Assembly: GCF_030622045.1 (NCBI RefSeq)
Contig: NZ_CP130886.1
Coordinates: 7,076,001 to 7,140,000, forward strand
Direction: 5' to 3'
DNA length: 64,000 bases
Origin: Planctellipticum variicoloris
GTDB lineage: Bacteria; Planctomycetota; Planctomycetia; Planctomycetales; Planctomycetaceae
The position numbers were made by a program, and so were the translations under genes. How positions within the stretch are numbered: position 1 is the stretch's first letter; every line of letters begins with the position of its first letter. Below the pieces are notes generated by a model. It saw nothing but the letters and a program-made list of their open reading frames with translations, had not been told where the DNA came from and did no database searches. Below are positions 37,777-46,803 of this stretch, in pieces.

Positions 37777-37878
37777 GCGGCTGGAGCCAATGGCAGGGTG
37801 ACGAAGATTTCACGCAGAGATTCTGACCGGAAAGTCCCCGAGAAATGCCGCCGGAAAGGACTGTCGTGTGCGGGGTTC

Positions 37879-40677
37879 TCAACGATCCTGGGCGGGGGTG
37901 GCTTCGTCGTCGATCTCGGCTTCGACTTCGCCGCGGCAGATCTTTGCGAATTCGGGATCGCCGTGGAGGGACTTCAAGTCGGGATCTTCGGCCATCCAGT
38001 CGAATTCCTCGAAGCCGTGCCGGACCGAGGTTGCCAGGTCCCGAATGGCCTGATCGCGGTACTGCTTCTTTCGTCCCGCGCCGTCGGGCGTTTTGTCCAT
38101 TGCCTCCATGGCCCGGCCGTACATGCAGGCCGCGTTGTAGTGGAACAGAGATTCCCGGTTGAAGTCCTTCCTCCGCTGCTCAATCAGCTCGATTCCCGAC
38201 TCCACCCGGCCGGTCATGACCCGGATAATTCCCACTCCGGTCACGGCCTCGCTGCTCTGATCGTCGAGCGCGAGCGCCTTTTCGTAGTCCTGCTCGGCGT
38301 CGGCCAGCTTTTCCTGGCGGAACAGCAGATTTCCGCGTCCTGCCCAGGCTTCGGGCAACTCGGGATCGGCCTGGACGGCGAGATCGAACATTTCTCTGGC
38401 GTCGTCATAGTGCTTGTCGCGGACCTGCGTCTGGGCCTGGTAGACGTAGACGAAGGCGGGCGAACGCTGCCGCCAGGCCAGCAGACCGCGTCGGGCCGCG
38501 TCGCGCCGCGACTCCTCTTTCGACCGCCGTTCCTTGAGCAGAGCGTTCCGTGCGGCAGGTTGACTCAATTTGCCAAGCGCTTCGCACAACGCGTTGATCA
38601 AGTAGGGCTGCTCCTGCTTGTCGAGTGCGGCGATCACGGCGTCGCAGGCGGCGTCGGAGCCGATTTCGACGAGTCCCTGAATCGCGGCGGTTACGAGCTG
38701 ATTGTCCTTGGCCCCCAGCGCTTCGCGCGCCAGATCCGTAAACTGCTCGTGCTCCATCTGCCGCAGCGCCTGCAGCACCAGGACCCGCTCGTGGGTGCGC
38801 ATCTTCGGATACAGCTCGATCATCTTTGCTGTTGCGGCGGGGTCGGCGTACTGCCCGAGGAGCGTGATCGCGTGCTGCCGATCGCCTTTGCCTTCCAGGT
38901 GCCCCACCAGCAGGGGGATGGCGCGGGGGTCGCGCGTCCGTCCCAGCAATTGCACCATAGGTCCATCGGGGGGCGTCGTCTTCAATTGCTCCATCAGGAA
39001 TTCCAGCGCCAGTCGTTCGCTGCGGATGTCGTTCCGCTGGCTCAGAATTCCGAAGGCAAAGTCCCGCAGCCCCTTGTCTTCGCTGCCGAGCGCCTGCTGC
39101 AGCAGGTCGACGACGTCCGGATGCCCGAGCTGCACCAGCGCCAGCAGCAGTTCTTTCGAGGGCTGCGTTCCCGGCGCCGTCGCCGCCTGGTACAGTTCGT
39201 TGACCCACAGCGGCCTCGGCTGGGCCGCCAGAGCCTTGAGGACCTGCTGCCGCACGGCAGGATTCTCCGACGCCAGCAGTTGCCGCAGCGCATCGTGCGA
39301 GGCCCGGAACCGCGATGCCGCCAGGGCGTCGATTGCGGCCGACGCCCGCGGTTCTCCCCCGTCGCGAATCCAGCGCGTCAGTTGCTCTGTCGCCGCCGGG
39401 TCGCCGAAGTTCCCCAGCGCCCGCACGGCGGATGCCTGCAGATCGGGATCGTCCCCCTGGGCCAGCGCGATCAGCAATGGAACGTGGTCTTCGTGCAGCC
39501 GGCTGCCGCCATGTTCCAGCGCCGCCGCCCGCGACAGCGGATGGCCGTGACGGATCTCCGCCACCAGTTCATCTTCGGGGAGGACCGTCATCAGGGACCG
39601 TAATGCGGCGGAGACCGCCTGCTGCTGCGTCTCGTGGACCCGATTGGCGGCCTGCGGCCGGCCGGAATAGTCGTTCGAGGGAAATCTTCCTCCGGCCAGC
39701 TTGGTCAGATGGAGCTCGCGGATGACTGCGGGAATCGCCGGCAGCGTCTCGCTGACGACCTGCCCGGTTCCCAGCCGCAGCGCCGAGTTCTGCAGCCAGC
39801 TCAGGAGCTGGCCATCGGGCGTTGGTGCGTTGGTGCTCCAGCCGACGACGACCCGTCCCACAGGCTCCTGCCCGAGCGCGATCAAGTCTTCCACCAGTCC
39901 GCCCGCATTCACGGTATTGAGCAGACCGCCGATGGTGTAGAGCGCCAGGCAGTTTCGCGGTCCGACCCGCTCGATCCGTCGCGAAAGCACCGCGTGCTGC
40001 AACTGATTGACGTCCAGCGTAAAGTCCTGGTCGTTCGCGCGGATTGTCGCGCGAATCGGCGGTACGTCGCTCCCCGGGCCGATGTCGCCGAAGGCCAGCC
40101 AGAGTCCGTGGCAGCCGCGCGCGGGGATCGTCCAGACTTTCGGGCCTTGCATGCCCTGCACCGGCAGATGCTGGTCGCCGTACTGAAACCCGGCATTGGC
40201 GAGCGCGGCGTTCGGAGTCGATTCCTCGCTTCCCGCGGGAATACCGGCCGCGTCGTCAATCAATACCGCGATCCGTTCGCGCGGAATGTCGATCGCGTGG
40301 TCCGTCAGGTTCAACGCCAGCAGGTGGACCGCGACAAACCGGGTTGGTCCGTCGTTCGTGTAGAAGTGTCCGAGGTGCGCCCCGTCGCAGGTCACGCGAA
40401 ACTGCCCCTCCAGCTCCAGCGGTTGAACCTTTCCCTCGGGCGGACCCGACAGCCGCCGCACCTCTTCGTGCAGGCTCTGCATTGTCAGGGTGGTCCGTTC
40501 CAGTGCCGCCGCATCGGTACTGGCCTCCGTTCGCAACTCCCGTTCGACGAGAGGCGGGCGGGCGGGAACAACGGCGGGACGCGGCTGCCGACGGTCGGGC
40601 GGCGCCTCCTGCCCCAGCGAGATTCCCGTCAGGCAGACTGCGAAGACATACAGGGAAAGTAGCGGTTGGCGGAACAT
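37879..40677 (-). CDS. Secreted HEAT-repeat plus TPR protein
   Basis: 932 residues from the ATG at 40677, giving a signal peptide (LYVFAVCLTGISLGQ). Residues ~100-330 are not recognised. From ~360 to ~740 there are HEAT-like repeats (LVAEIRHGHPLSRAAALEH, IALAQGDDPDLQASAVRAL, AVRQQVLKALAAQP), then TPR units (~760-880: AREMFDLAVQADPELPEAWAGRG). It is probably a periplasmic or surface scaffold. Upstream start 40788 adds unsupported sequence. It is divergent from the DUF1080 gene. Confidence 0.85.
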   Translation of the reverse strand: MFRQPLLSLYVFAVCLTGISLGQEAPPDRRQPRPAVVPARPPLVERELRTEASTDAAALERTTLTMQSLHEEVRRLSGPPEGKVQPLELEGQFRVTCDGAHLGHFYTNDGPTRFVAVHLLALNLTDHAIDIPRERIAVLIDDAAGIPAGSEESTPNAALANAGFQYGDQHLPVQGMQGPKVWTIPARGCHGLWLAFGDIGPGSDVPPIRATIRANDQDFTLDVNQLQHAVLSRRIERVGPRNCLALYTIGGLLNTVNAGGLVEDLIALGQEPVGRVVVGWSTNAPTPDGQLLSWLQNSALRLGTGQVVSETLPAIPAVIRELHLTKLAGGRFPSNDYSGRPQAANRVHETQQQAVSAALRSLMTVLPEDELVAEIRHGHPLSRAAALEHGGSRLHEDHVPLLIALAQGDDPDLQASAVRALGNFGDPAATEQLTRWIRDGGEPRASAAIDALAASRFRASHDALRQLLASENPAVRQQVLKALAAQPRPLWVNELYQAATAPGTQPSKELLLALVQLGHPDVVDLLQQALGSEDKGLRDFAFGILSQRNDIRSERLALEFLMEQLKTTPPDGPMVQLLGRTRDPRAIPLLVGHLEGKGDRQHAITLLGQYADPAATAKMIELYPKMRTHERVLVLQALRQMEHEQFTDLAREALGAKDNQLVTAAIQGLVEIGSDAACDAVIAALDKQEQPYLINALCEALGKLSQPAARNALLKERRSKEESRRDAARRGLLAWRQRSPAFVYVYQAQTQVRDKHYDDAREMFDLAVQADPELPEAWAGRGNLLFRQEKLADAEQDYEKALALDDQSSEAVTGVGIIRVMTGRVESGIELIEQRRKDFNRESLFHYNAACMYGRAMEAMDKTPDGAGRKKQYRDQAIRDLATSVRHGFEEFDWMAEDPDLKSLHGDPEFAKICRGEVEAEIDDEATPAQDR

Positions 40678-40934
40678 CCCGGAGATTCCTGCGAGACCGA
40701 CCCCGCCTGCCGACGCATGAACAGACGGTCCAATCAATTCTATCGTCTGCCGCAGGCCGGGGCGCGGGTTGTCCCGGTTGTCTCCCAACTTTCTTCGGAC
40801 CGGCCGGCCGCGCGTCTTTCAGTTTCCGTCGGCATCTTGCGGCAGACTTGCCGGGCGATCACACTGGCGACGTTCATACGGGCGGCGATTCCGTTCCGCG
40901 GGCGCTGATTGACTTCATTCGTAGAGAGACTTCC

Positions 40935-42014
40935 ATGCTGCGCGGCGTCTGCTGTTTGCTTGGTCTCGCCCTCCCCGCACTCGGCCTGGCGGCGGATCCC
41001 GTCGATCCGCTCAAGGCCGGCGTGACCGACCTGTCCCAGGTCGACGATGATTTCCGCTTCCAGGGCGAATATGCCGGGCCGATCTGGTGGCAGGGGCGGT
41101 CGCAGTTTGTGGGACTCCAGGTCGTCGCGCAGGGGAACGGCGAATTCGCCGCTCTGCTCTCTCCGGGGGGACTTCCGGGCAACGGCTACCAGAGCGGTCC
41201 CCGGACGAAGCTTGCCGGAAAGCGGGACGGCGAACGGCTGACGCTGCAGGCCGAGAACCTGGCGATCGCCATCGCTCCCGGCTATGCCGCGACCGCCACT
41301 GACGCGGCCGGTCACAGTCTGGGGCAGTTGCAGCCCTGGCAGCGTTACAGTTCGACGACGGGCGCGGTTCCGCCGGCCGGGGCGATTATTCTCTTCAACG
41401 GCACCGACACCGGCGAACTGAAGAATCCCCGGATCACTGAGGACGGACTGCTCGGGATCGGCACCGAGACCAACCGGCTGTGGCGAGATTTCACGCTGCA
41501 CGCCGAGTTCCGCACCCCTTACATGCCGCACGCCCGCGGCCAGGCGCGCGGCAACAGCGGGTTCTACCTGCAGCGACGGTATGAAGTGCAGGTCCTCGAT
41601 TCCTTCGGCCTGGAACCGCAGTTCAACGACTCCGCGTCGCTGTACCGCACGAAAGCTCCGGATCTCAACATGACGTTTCCGCCGCTCTCGTGGCAGACTT
41701 ACGACATTCAGTTCACGGCTGCCAGATTTGATGAGTCCGGAGCGAAGGTCGCCCCGGCCCGGATCACCGTCTGGCACAACGGCGTGCCGGTCCAGTCGAA
41801 CTATGAGATCCCGAACAAGACCGGCGCCGGCAAGGCCGAGGGTCCGGAAGCGATGCCGATCCTGCTGCAGGACCACGGCAACGCGGTCCACTTCCGCAAC
41901 GTCTGGATCGTCGATCACTCCGCAACGCCAGCACCGGCGGCAGTCGCCAGTTGCGTCTGCCCTGCCGAACCTTTGACGCGTCGCGAAGCCCGTCAGCTCC
42001 GCCGCGGCCGGTAA
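40935..42014 (+). CDS. Secreted DUF1080 (3-keto-disaccharide hydrolase-like) protein
   Basis: 359 residues with a signal peptide (CCLLGLALPALGLAA). The DUF1080 fold shows as the GAIILFNGTDTGELKN start near residue 155, RGNSGFYLQRRYEVQVLDSFG, and PLSWQTYDIQFTAARFD. Planctomycetes encode many DUF1080 proteins thought to bind or act on sugars outside the cell. The substrate is unknown. The ~150-residue N-terminal region is of unclear function. GAGAGA precedes the ATG. Confidence 0.88.
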   Translation: MLRGVCCLLGLALPALGLAADPVDPLKAGVTDLSQVDDDFRFQGEYAGPIWWQGRSQFVGLQVVAQGNGEFAALLSPGGLPGNGYQSGPRTKLAGKRDGERLTLQAENLAIAIAPGYAATATDAAGHSLGQLQPWQRYSSTTGAVPPAGAIILFNGTDTGELKNPRITEDGLLGIGTETNRLWRDFTLHAEFRTPYMPHARGQARGNSGFYLQRRYEVQVLDSFGLEPQFNDSASLYRTKAPDLNMTFPPLSWQTYDIQFTAARFDESGAKVAPARITVWHNGVPVQSNYEIPNKTGAGKAEGPEAMPILLQDHGNAVHFRNVWIVDHSATPAPAAVASCVCPAEPLTRREARQLRRGR

Positions 42015-42114
42015 CGAAGATTTCTCGCGGAGGCGCAGAGGCCGCAGAGAAGACGGAAGATAGAAGAGTTCACGCAACGAAGAACGCGACGACGCGACGC
42101 AGAGGGATCGATTT

Positions 42115-43104
42115 ATGACGAGTACTGATAGTCCTCCGGCTCTGGCGATCCGCGATCCGCGAAGAGCGATCAGCCCTTCTTTCTCTGGCTATTCGCTACT
42201 CGCTATTCGCTACTCGCTTCTGGCAACGCTCTGCATGTCCACCGCTGCCCGCGCTCAGGACATGCCCCTTTCGCAGGTGCTGCTGGACGGAGCCGGGTGG
42301 CAGCTCGTCAGCGAGGGGCACAAATTCACTGAGGGGCCGGCGCCAGACGCACACGGAAATGTGTTCTTCGTCGATGTCCCGGAGAGCAAGATCTTCCGGA
42401 TCGACGCCGAGACCGCCAAAGTCACGATCTTCGTCGAAGGTTCCGGGAAGGCCAGCGGGCTGATGTTCGGCCCGGAAGGGCGGCTGTATGCCTGTCAGAG
42501 CGAGACGAAACAGGTCGTCTGGTATGACACGGACGGCAAGGAGCACGTGCTCGCCCAAGAGATCCCCGTGAACGACCTGGTGGTCGATCGGCAGGGAGGC
42601 GTTTACGTCACGGACATGGGCGGCAAGCAGGTCTGGTACGTCTCGCCCCAGGGAGAAAAGCGGGTCGTCGCGAGCGGCTTTACGCCCAATGGCCTCATAC
42701 TCTGGCCGGACGGCGGCACGCTCGTCGTCGCCGACTGGGACGAGCCCAACCTGCGGACGTTTCGTGTCGAGGGCGATGGCAGCCTGAAGTTCGGCGACAA
42801 GTACTATGGCCCGCTGCAGATCCCCTCGGGACAGTCCAAGCCGGGCTCGGACGGCCTGACGTTCGACGACAACGGCCGACTGTATGTCTGCACGCACGCC
42901 GGGCTGCAGATGTTCGATCCGACCGGGCGTCTCGGCGGCGCGATTGCCAAGCCGCAGAACAAATTTCTCTCCAACGTCGCGTTCGGCGGTAAGAACTTCG
43001 ACACGCTGTATGTGACGTGTTCCGACAAGGTCTATTCGCGGAAGACTAAGGTTCGCGGCACGCCGTATATTCTGCCGACGCCGAAGGCGGAGAGCGGCAA
43101 GTAG
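42115..43104 (+). CDS. SMP-30/gluconolactonase-like beta-propeller, secreted
   Basis: 329 residues from the ATG at 42115 (GAGGGA upstream). Beta-propeller motifs include FTEGPAPDAHGNVFFVDV, the divalent-metal Asp/Asn residues in NDLVVDRQGGVYVTDMGG and DGLTFDDNGRLYV. Family members hydrolyse lactones of sugar acids. The hydrophobic N-terminus (YSLLAIR YSLLATL) is encoded by a period-7 DNA tract and could work as a signal peptide. An internal ATG (MSTAARAQ) near 42235 would give a protein without it. Confidence 0.9.
   Translation: MTSTDSPPALAIRDPRRAISPSFSGYSLLAIRYSLLATLCMSTAARAQDMPLSQVLLDGAGWQLVSEGHKFTEGPAPDAHGNVFFVDVPESKIFRIDAETAKVTIFVEGSGKASGLMFGPEGRLYACQSETKQVVWYDTDGKEHVLAQEIPVNDLVVDRQGGVYVTDMGGKQVWYVSPQGEKRVVASGFTPNGLILWPDGGTLVVADWDEPNLRTFRVEGDGSLKFGDKYYGPLQIPSGQSKPGSDGLTFDDNGRLYVCTHAGLQMFDPTGRLGGAIAKPQNKFLSNVAFGGKNFDTLYVTCSDKVYSRKTKVRGTPYILPTPKAESGK
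42145..42225. repeat. Period-7 tract overlapping the N-terminal coding region
   Basis: GCGATCC, GCGATCC, GCGAAGA, GCGATCA (42145-42172), then TCTGGCT, ATTCGCT, ACTCGCT, ATTCGCT, ACTCGCT, TCTGGCA (42184-42225). Because 7 is not a multiple of 3, translation gives a seven-residue peptide repeat (YSLLAIR YSLLATL). Confidence 0.88.
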
Positions 43105-43173
43105 AGTCGACGCCGGAGAAGTGGAAGAAAGCGGCCGGCGCAGCCGGCCTAACAAGGGAGCCCCGTCCCGCGC

Positions 43174-44982
43174 ATGTACCTTGCCAATCCGTGGGGCCTG
43201 CTGGGCCTGCTCGCCCTTCCCGCGATCATCGTGCTGCACCTCTACCAGCGGCGATTTCCCGCGCTGGTCGTCGCGGGACTGCATCTCTGGGCCGACGAAG
43301 ACCACGTCCCCACGTCGGGCCGGCGACGGGATCGACTCCCCCTCTCGGCGTCACTCTTCCTGGAGCTCCTTGCCGCGCTCGCGGCGACGCTCGGTCTGGT
43401 TGACCTGCGGTTTGGCGATCTCGGCCGGGCCGTCCATCAGATCGTGATCCTGGACGACTCGGCGTCGATGTCGGCTGTCGGGTCCGACGGACAGACGTTT
43501 CGCGAACGGGCGCTCGCCGGGCTGGAGAAACGTCGGCAGGAGTTGCCGTACCGCAGCGTCTGGACGGTTCTGCTCACCGGCCGGCGGCCCACGATGCTGG
43601 CCGGTCCCGCCATCCGCTGGAGCGAGGTCGCGACCGCTCTGGAGCGGTGGAATCCCGCTGCTCCGCGACACGATTTCGGACCCGCCTGGGACCTGGGGGC
43701 GCAACTCGCCGGCGACAACGCCCGGCTGCTGTTCCTGACCGACCGGCTGCCAGATCCGGACGCTCCCGTCCCCGCGAAGCTGGAGATTGTGGCGATTGGA
43801 GAAGCCCGGCCGAATCTCGGCATCTCGGCCGCCGAGTGGCTTCGAGACGGACATGGATCGAGCCTCTTTCTGCGGCTGCAGAACCATCACTCCGCCAGCG
43901 CGACGACCACCGTGCGGGGCGTGGCGGGTGAGATGGCGTTATTTCAACGCGAAGTCGCCGTCCCCGCGGAAGGATCCGTCTCATTGCAGGTCCCGCTGCA
44001 GACCGCCGCCGCGATCGTTCGCGTCGAGTTGAGTGCTTCGGACGACGCCCTGCCGCTCGACAGCCGCGTCGAACTGGTTCGCCCTCGACCTCGCATCGTG
44101 CCGGTTGCCGTGACCGTCGCCGAGCCTGTCGCCGTCCAGAAACTCCAGGCTGGACTGCAGGCGATTCCGGACGTCGAGCTCGTGGAGCAGAATTCTGCCC
44201 GGCTGATGTTCGCGCCGGCGGAGGCTGGCCCGTCGGTCGCTGGAACCACATGGTGGGTGGGCGTCGGCCCGTTGCCCGACATTACCGATGCGCCCGCCGA
44301 GCCGCTGGACCTGACCGGCCCGTTCGTGCTGGAACGGAATCATCCGTTGCTGCAAGGCGTCACGCTGCAGGGAGTCCTCTGGGCTGGCGTCCGGCCGATG
44401 ACGCTGCCGGCAACCCCGCTGATTACCTGCGGCGATCACCTGCTGTTCGGAGAACTCGACGGAGCGGCCGCGCCGGCGTGGCTGCTCAATCTCGATCTGG
44501 CGCGAACCAATCTGGCGGAGAGTCTCGACTGGCCGATCCTGTTGACAAACCTCGTGGAGGCCCGGCGGGAGAGCCTGCCGGGACTGCGCCGCTGGAATTA
44601 TCGTCTGGGTGAAGACGTCCGCTTTCGACTGTTCGAGGGAGGCAGCGAATCGGAGCCCGCCCGCAGCCGCGCGCTCATCTTGCGACAAGGAGAGACTCAA
44701 CGTCCGCTGGTCCGGAGCGCCGTCGTCGACCTGCCTGCACTGAGCGATGTCGGCCTCTATGAGCTTCGCGATGGCGATCGGTTGTACGATTCGTTTGCGG
44801 TCAATTTCTTCGACGCGATCGAGTCCGACCTGCGGCAGCTTGGGTCGGGACATCGCTCCCCGGCCGATGCCGAAGATGTCGGTTTCTTCCCCGTCGATCA
44901 GCCGCTGACGTGGTGGCTTCTTACCGCCCTGATCCTCACCCTGGCCGCCATGCTGCTCGACTGGCGGGTGCTCAGGCAGTAG
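43174..44982 (+). CDS. BatA-like membrane protein with von Willebrand A-type domain
   Basis: 602 residues. An N-terminal BatA-like pair of helices (NPWGLLGLLALPAIIVLHLYQRR) is followed by a vWA segment with a MIDAS-like DDSASMS near residue 93, a long beta-rich region, and a C-terminal helix (WWLLTALILTLAAMLLDW). Similar planctomycete proteins usually work with MoxR ATPases, but none is adjacent; the MoxR-like gene in this window is ~35 kb away. Function is unassigned. Confidence 0.83.
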   Translation: MYLANPWGLLGLLALPAIIVLHLYQRRFPALVVAGLHLWADEDHVPTSGRRRDRLPLSASLFLELLAALAATLGLVDLRFGDLGRAVHQIVILDDSASMSAVGSDGQTFRERALAGLEKRRQELPYRSVWTVLLTGRRPTMLAGPAIRWSEVATALERWNPAAPRHDFGPAWDLGAQLAGDNARLLFLTDRLPDPDAPVPAKLEIVAIGEARPNLGISAAEWLRDGHGSSLFLRLQNHHSASATTTVRGVAGEMALFQREVAVPAEGSVSLQVPLQTAAAIVRVELSASDDALPLDSRVELVRPRPRIVPVAVTVAEPVAVQKLQAGLQAIPDVELVEQNSARLMFAPAEAGPSVAGTTWWVGVGPLPDITDAPAEPLDLTGPFVLERNHPLLQGVTLQGVLWAGVRPMTLPATPLITCGDHLLFGELDGAAAPAWLLNLDLARTNLAESLDWPILLTNLVEARRESLPGLRRWNYRLGEDVRFRLFEGGSESEPARSRALILRQGETQRPLVRSAVVDLPALSDVGLYELRDGDRLYDSFAVNFFDAIESDLRQLGSGHRSPADAEDVGFFPVDQPLTWWLLTALILTLAAMLLDWRVLRQ

Positions 44983-45038
44983 GTTGAGAACGGCAATCAA
45001 CTTCGAACCCGACTACGCCTCTCTGGAATCCTCGCCGC

Positions 45039-45833
45039 ATGGAGTCTTTCGTCCGACTCGCCGGATTTCTTGGCGTTCTGCTGGTCATGGCCAGTTGGGA
45101 GCTGATCGCCCCTCGGCGAACCCTGACGGTCGGAAAGGGCTGGCGCTGGTCGACGAATCTGGTTCTGACGGTCATCAATACCGTCGCAGCCCGGCTGCTG
45201 ATCCCCTTGTCCGCAGCCGGCCTGGCAGAACAGGCGGCGGAACGCGGATGGGGAATACTGAACCTGATCGACTTGCCGTTCGCGATCGAGCTGATGCTTT
45301 CGGTCGTCGCGCTGGATCTGGCGATCTTCGGTCAGCACGTGCTCTTCCATGCGGCGCCGTGGCTCTGGCGGGTGCATCGCGTGCATCATGCGGACCTCGA
45401 CTGCGACGCCTCGACTGGCCTGCGCTTCCACACGCTCGAAATCCTGTTGTCCTCGCTGTTCAAACTGGGGCTCGTGCTGCTGATCGGTCCGCCGGTGTGG
45501 GGCGTGATCGCCTTTGAGGTGGTGCTCAATGCCACGTCCATCTTCAGCCACAGCAATGTCTGGCTGCCGGCGTGGTGCGACCGCGGTCTGCGCTGGCTGA
45601 TCGTCACGCCGGACATGCACCGGGTTCATCATTCGGAAGTTCCCGCCGAGACCAACAGCAACTTCGGCTTCAACCTGTCCTGCTGGGATCGGCTGTTCCG
45701 CACCTATCGCGATCAGCCGGCCGCCGGGCATGATGCGGCGACCATCGGTCTGCCGTGGCCGCGCGACGAAGCCACCTGCTGCAGATTGCCCGGAATCCTG
45801 CGCCTGCCGTTCCGCAATCCGCCACCGTCTTGA
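45039..45833 (+). CDS. Sterol desaturase/fatty acid hydroxylase-family protein
   Basis: 264 residues with about four membrane helices. The di-iron histidine clusters are clear: HVLFHAAPWLWRVHRVHHAD near 105-125 and TPDMHRVHHSEV near 195-206. These enzymes introduce a hydroxyl or double bond into lipids at the membrane. The substrate (fatty acyl, sterol or hopanoid) is unknown. It is convergent with ribF. Confidence 0.9.
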   Translation: MESFVRLAGFLGVLLVMASWELIAPRRTLTVGKGWRWSTNLVLTVINTVAARLLIPLSAAGLAEQAAERGWGILNLIDLPFAIELMLSVVALDLAIFGQHVLFHAAPWLWRVHRVHHADLDCDASTGLRFHTLEILLSSLFKLGLVLLIGPPVWGVIAFEVVLNATSIFSHSNVWLPAWCDRGLRWLIVTPDMHRVHHSEVPAETNSNFGFNLSCWDRLFRTYRDQPAAGHDAATIGLPWPRDEATCCRLPGILRLPFRNPPPS

Positions 45834-45851
45834 TCTGCGATCGTCGCCGGA

Positions 45852-46784
45852 TCATACGCCGAGGAACTCGTTCGCGAGCGCGCGGACTTCGGCCACGTCC
45901 TGATGAAGCTGCGATGTCAGCTCCCCGACGCTGGCGAACTTGCGGACTTCGCGGACGCGCGACAGGAAATCGACGGTCAGTTCCTGGCCGTAGAGATCGC
46001 CGTCGAAGTCCAGCAGGTGAATCTCCACTTTGAGCCGGTCTTCGCCGAACGTCGGATTGGGACCGATATGAATCGCCGCCGGATAGCGGACTCCGCGGTA
46101 TTCGCACAGCCCCGCGTGAACGCCCGGTCCGGGGACGAGCGTCGTCGCTTCCACCAGATTCGCGGTGGGAAAGCCGATCGTCCGGCCGCGCTGCGCTCCC
46201 GACCCAACCCGGCCGGACAGCCGGTAGGGATGGCCGAGCAGGTTGACGGCGTCGGAGGTGTCGCCCGCCTGCAGCAGCGAGCGGATCACGCTCGACGAAA
46301 CCCACTGGTCGCCGACTGTGACGGGAGAAATCACATCCAGCGACATCTGGCGGGACTGGCACATCGCCCGGAGCGTAGTGATATTCCCGGCTCGGTGTCG
46401 GCCGAAAAAAAAGTTCGGTCCCTCGACCAGTCCGCGTGCGCCCAATCGCCCGACGATCACCCGTTCGAAGAACTCGTCCGCCGTCAGTTCCAGCAAGGCC
46501 CGATCGGTCGGCAGCGCGAGCAGTCCCGTCACGCCGTGGCGACTGAGCAGCTCGGCCCGATGCGGCAGCGTGGTCAACGGAGGGGGCGCGAGTTCCGGCC
46601 GGAGCAACTGCACCGGATGGGGATCGAACGTCACGACGAGGGTGGCAGAACCGCTGGCGGCCGCCCGCGCCACCAGCGTGCGGGCCATTTCCTGATGGCC
46701 CCGATGGACGCCGTCGAAGTTCCCGATCGAGACGAAACCGCCGCGCCACGGACCGGCGTCGTCGAGGGAGCGAATCAATTGCAT
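45852..46784 (-). CDS. ribF: Bifunctional riboflavin kinase/FAD synthetase
   Basis: 310 residues, the usual RibF length. The N-terminal FAD synthetase domain has IGNFDGVHRGHQ near residue 20 and VEGPNFFFGRHRAGN near 120. The C-terminal flavokinase domain carries GAQRGRTIGFPTANL near 190 and the Glu of LKVEIHLLDFDGDLYG. It converts riboflavin to FMN and FAD in the cytoplasm. It follows the FIST gene after ~19 bp, on the same strand, so the two are probably co-transcribed. Confidence 0.95.
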   Translation of the reverse strand: MQLIRSLDDAGPWRGGFVSIGNFDGVHRGHQEMARTLVARAAASGSATLVVTFDPHPVQLLRPELAPPPLTTLPHRAELLSRHGVTGLLALPTDRALLELTADEFFERVIVGRLGARGLVEGPNFFFGRHRAGNITTLRAMCQSRQMSLDVISPVTVGDQWVSSSVIRSLLQAGDTSDAVNLLGHPYRLSGRVGSGAQRGRTIGFPTANLVEATTLVPGPGVHAGLCEYRGVRYPAAIHIGPNPTFGEDRLKVEIHLLDFDGDLYGQELTVDFLSRVREVRKFASVGELTSQLHQDVAEVRALANEFLGV

Positions 46785-46803
46785 GGCTCACCGCCCCGTC
46801 CGC

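Noticed and set aside
36874-39603. 909-codon plus-strand frame
   Set aside because: It is antisense to the MgtC-like and HEAT/TPR genes, which have signal peptide, repeats and membrane patterns; high GC leaves long antisense frames open.
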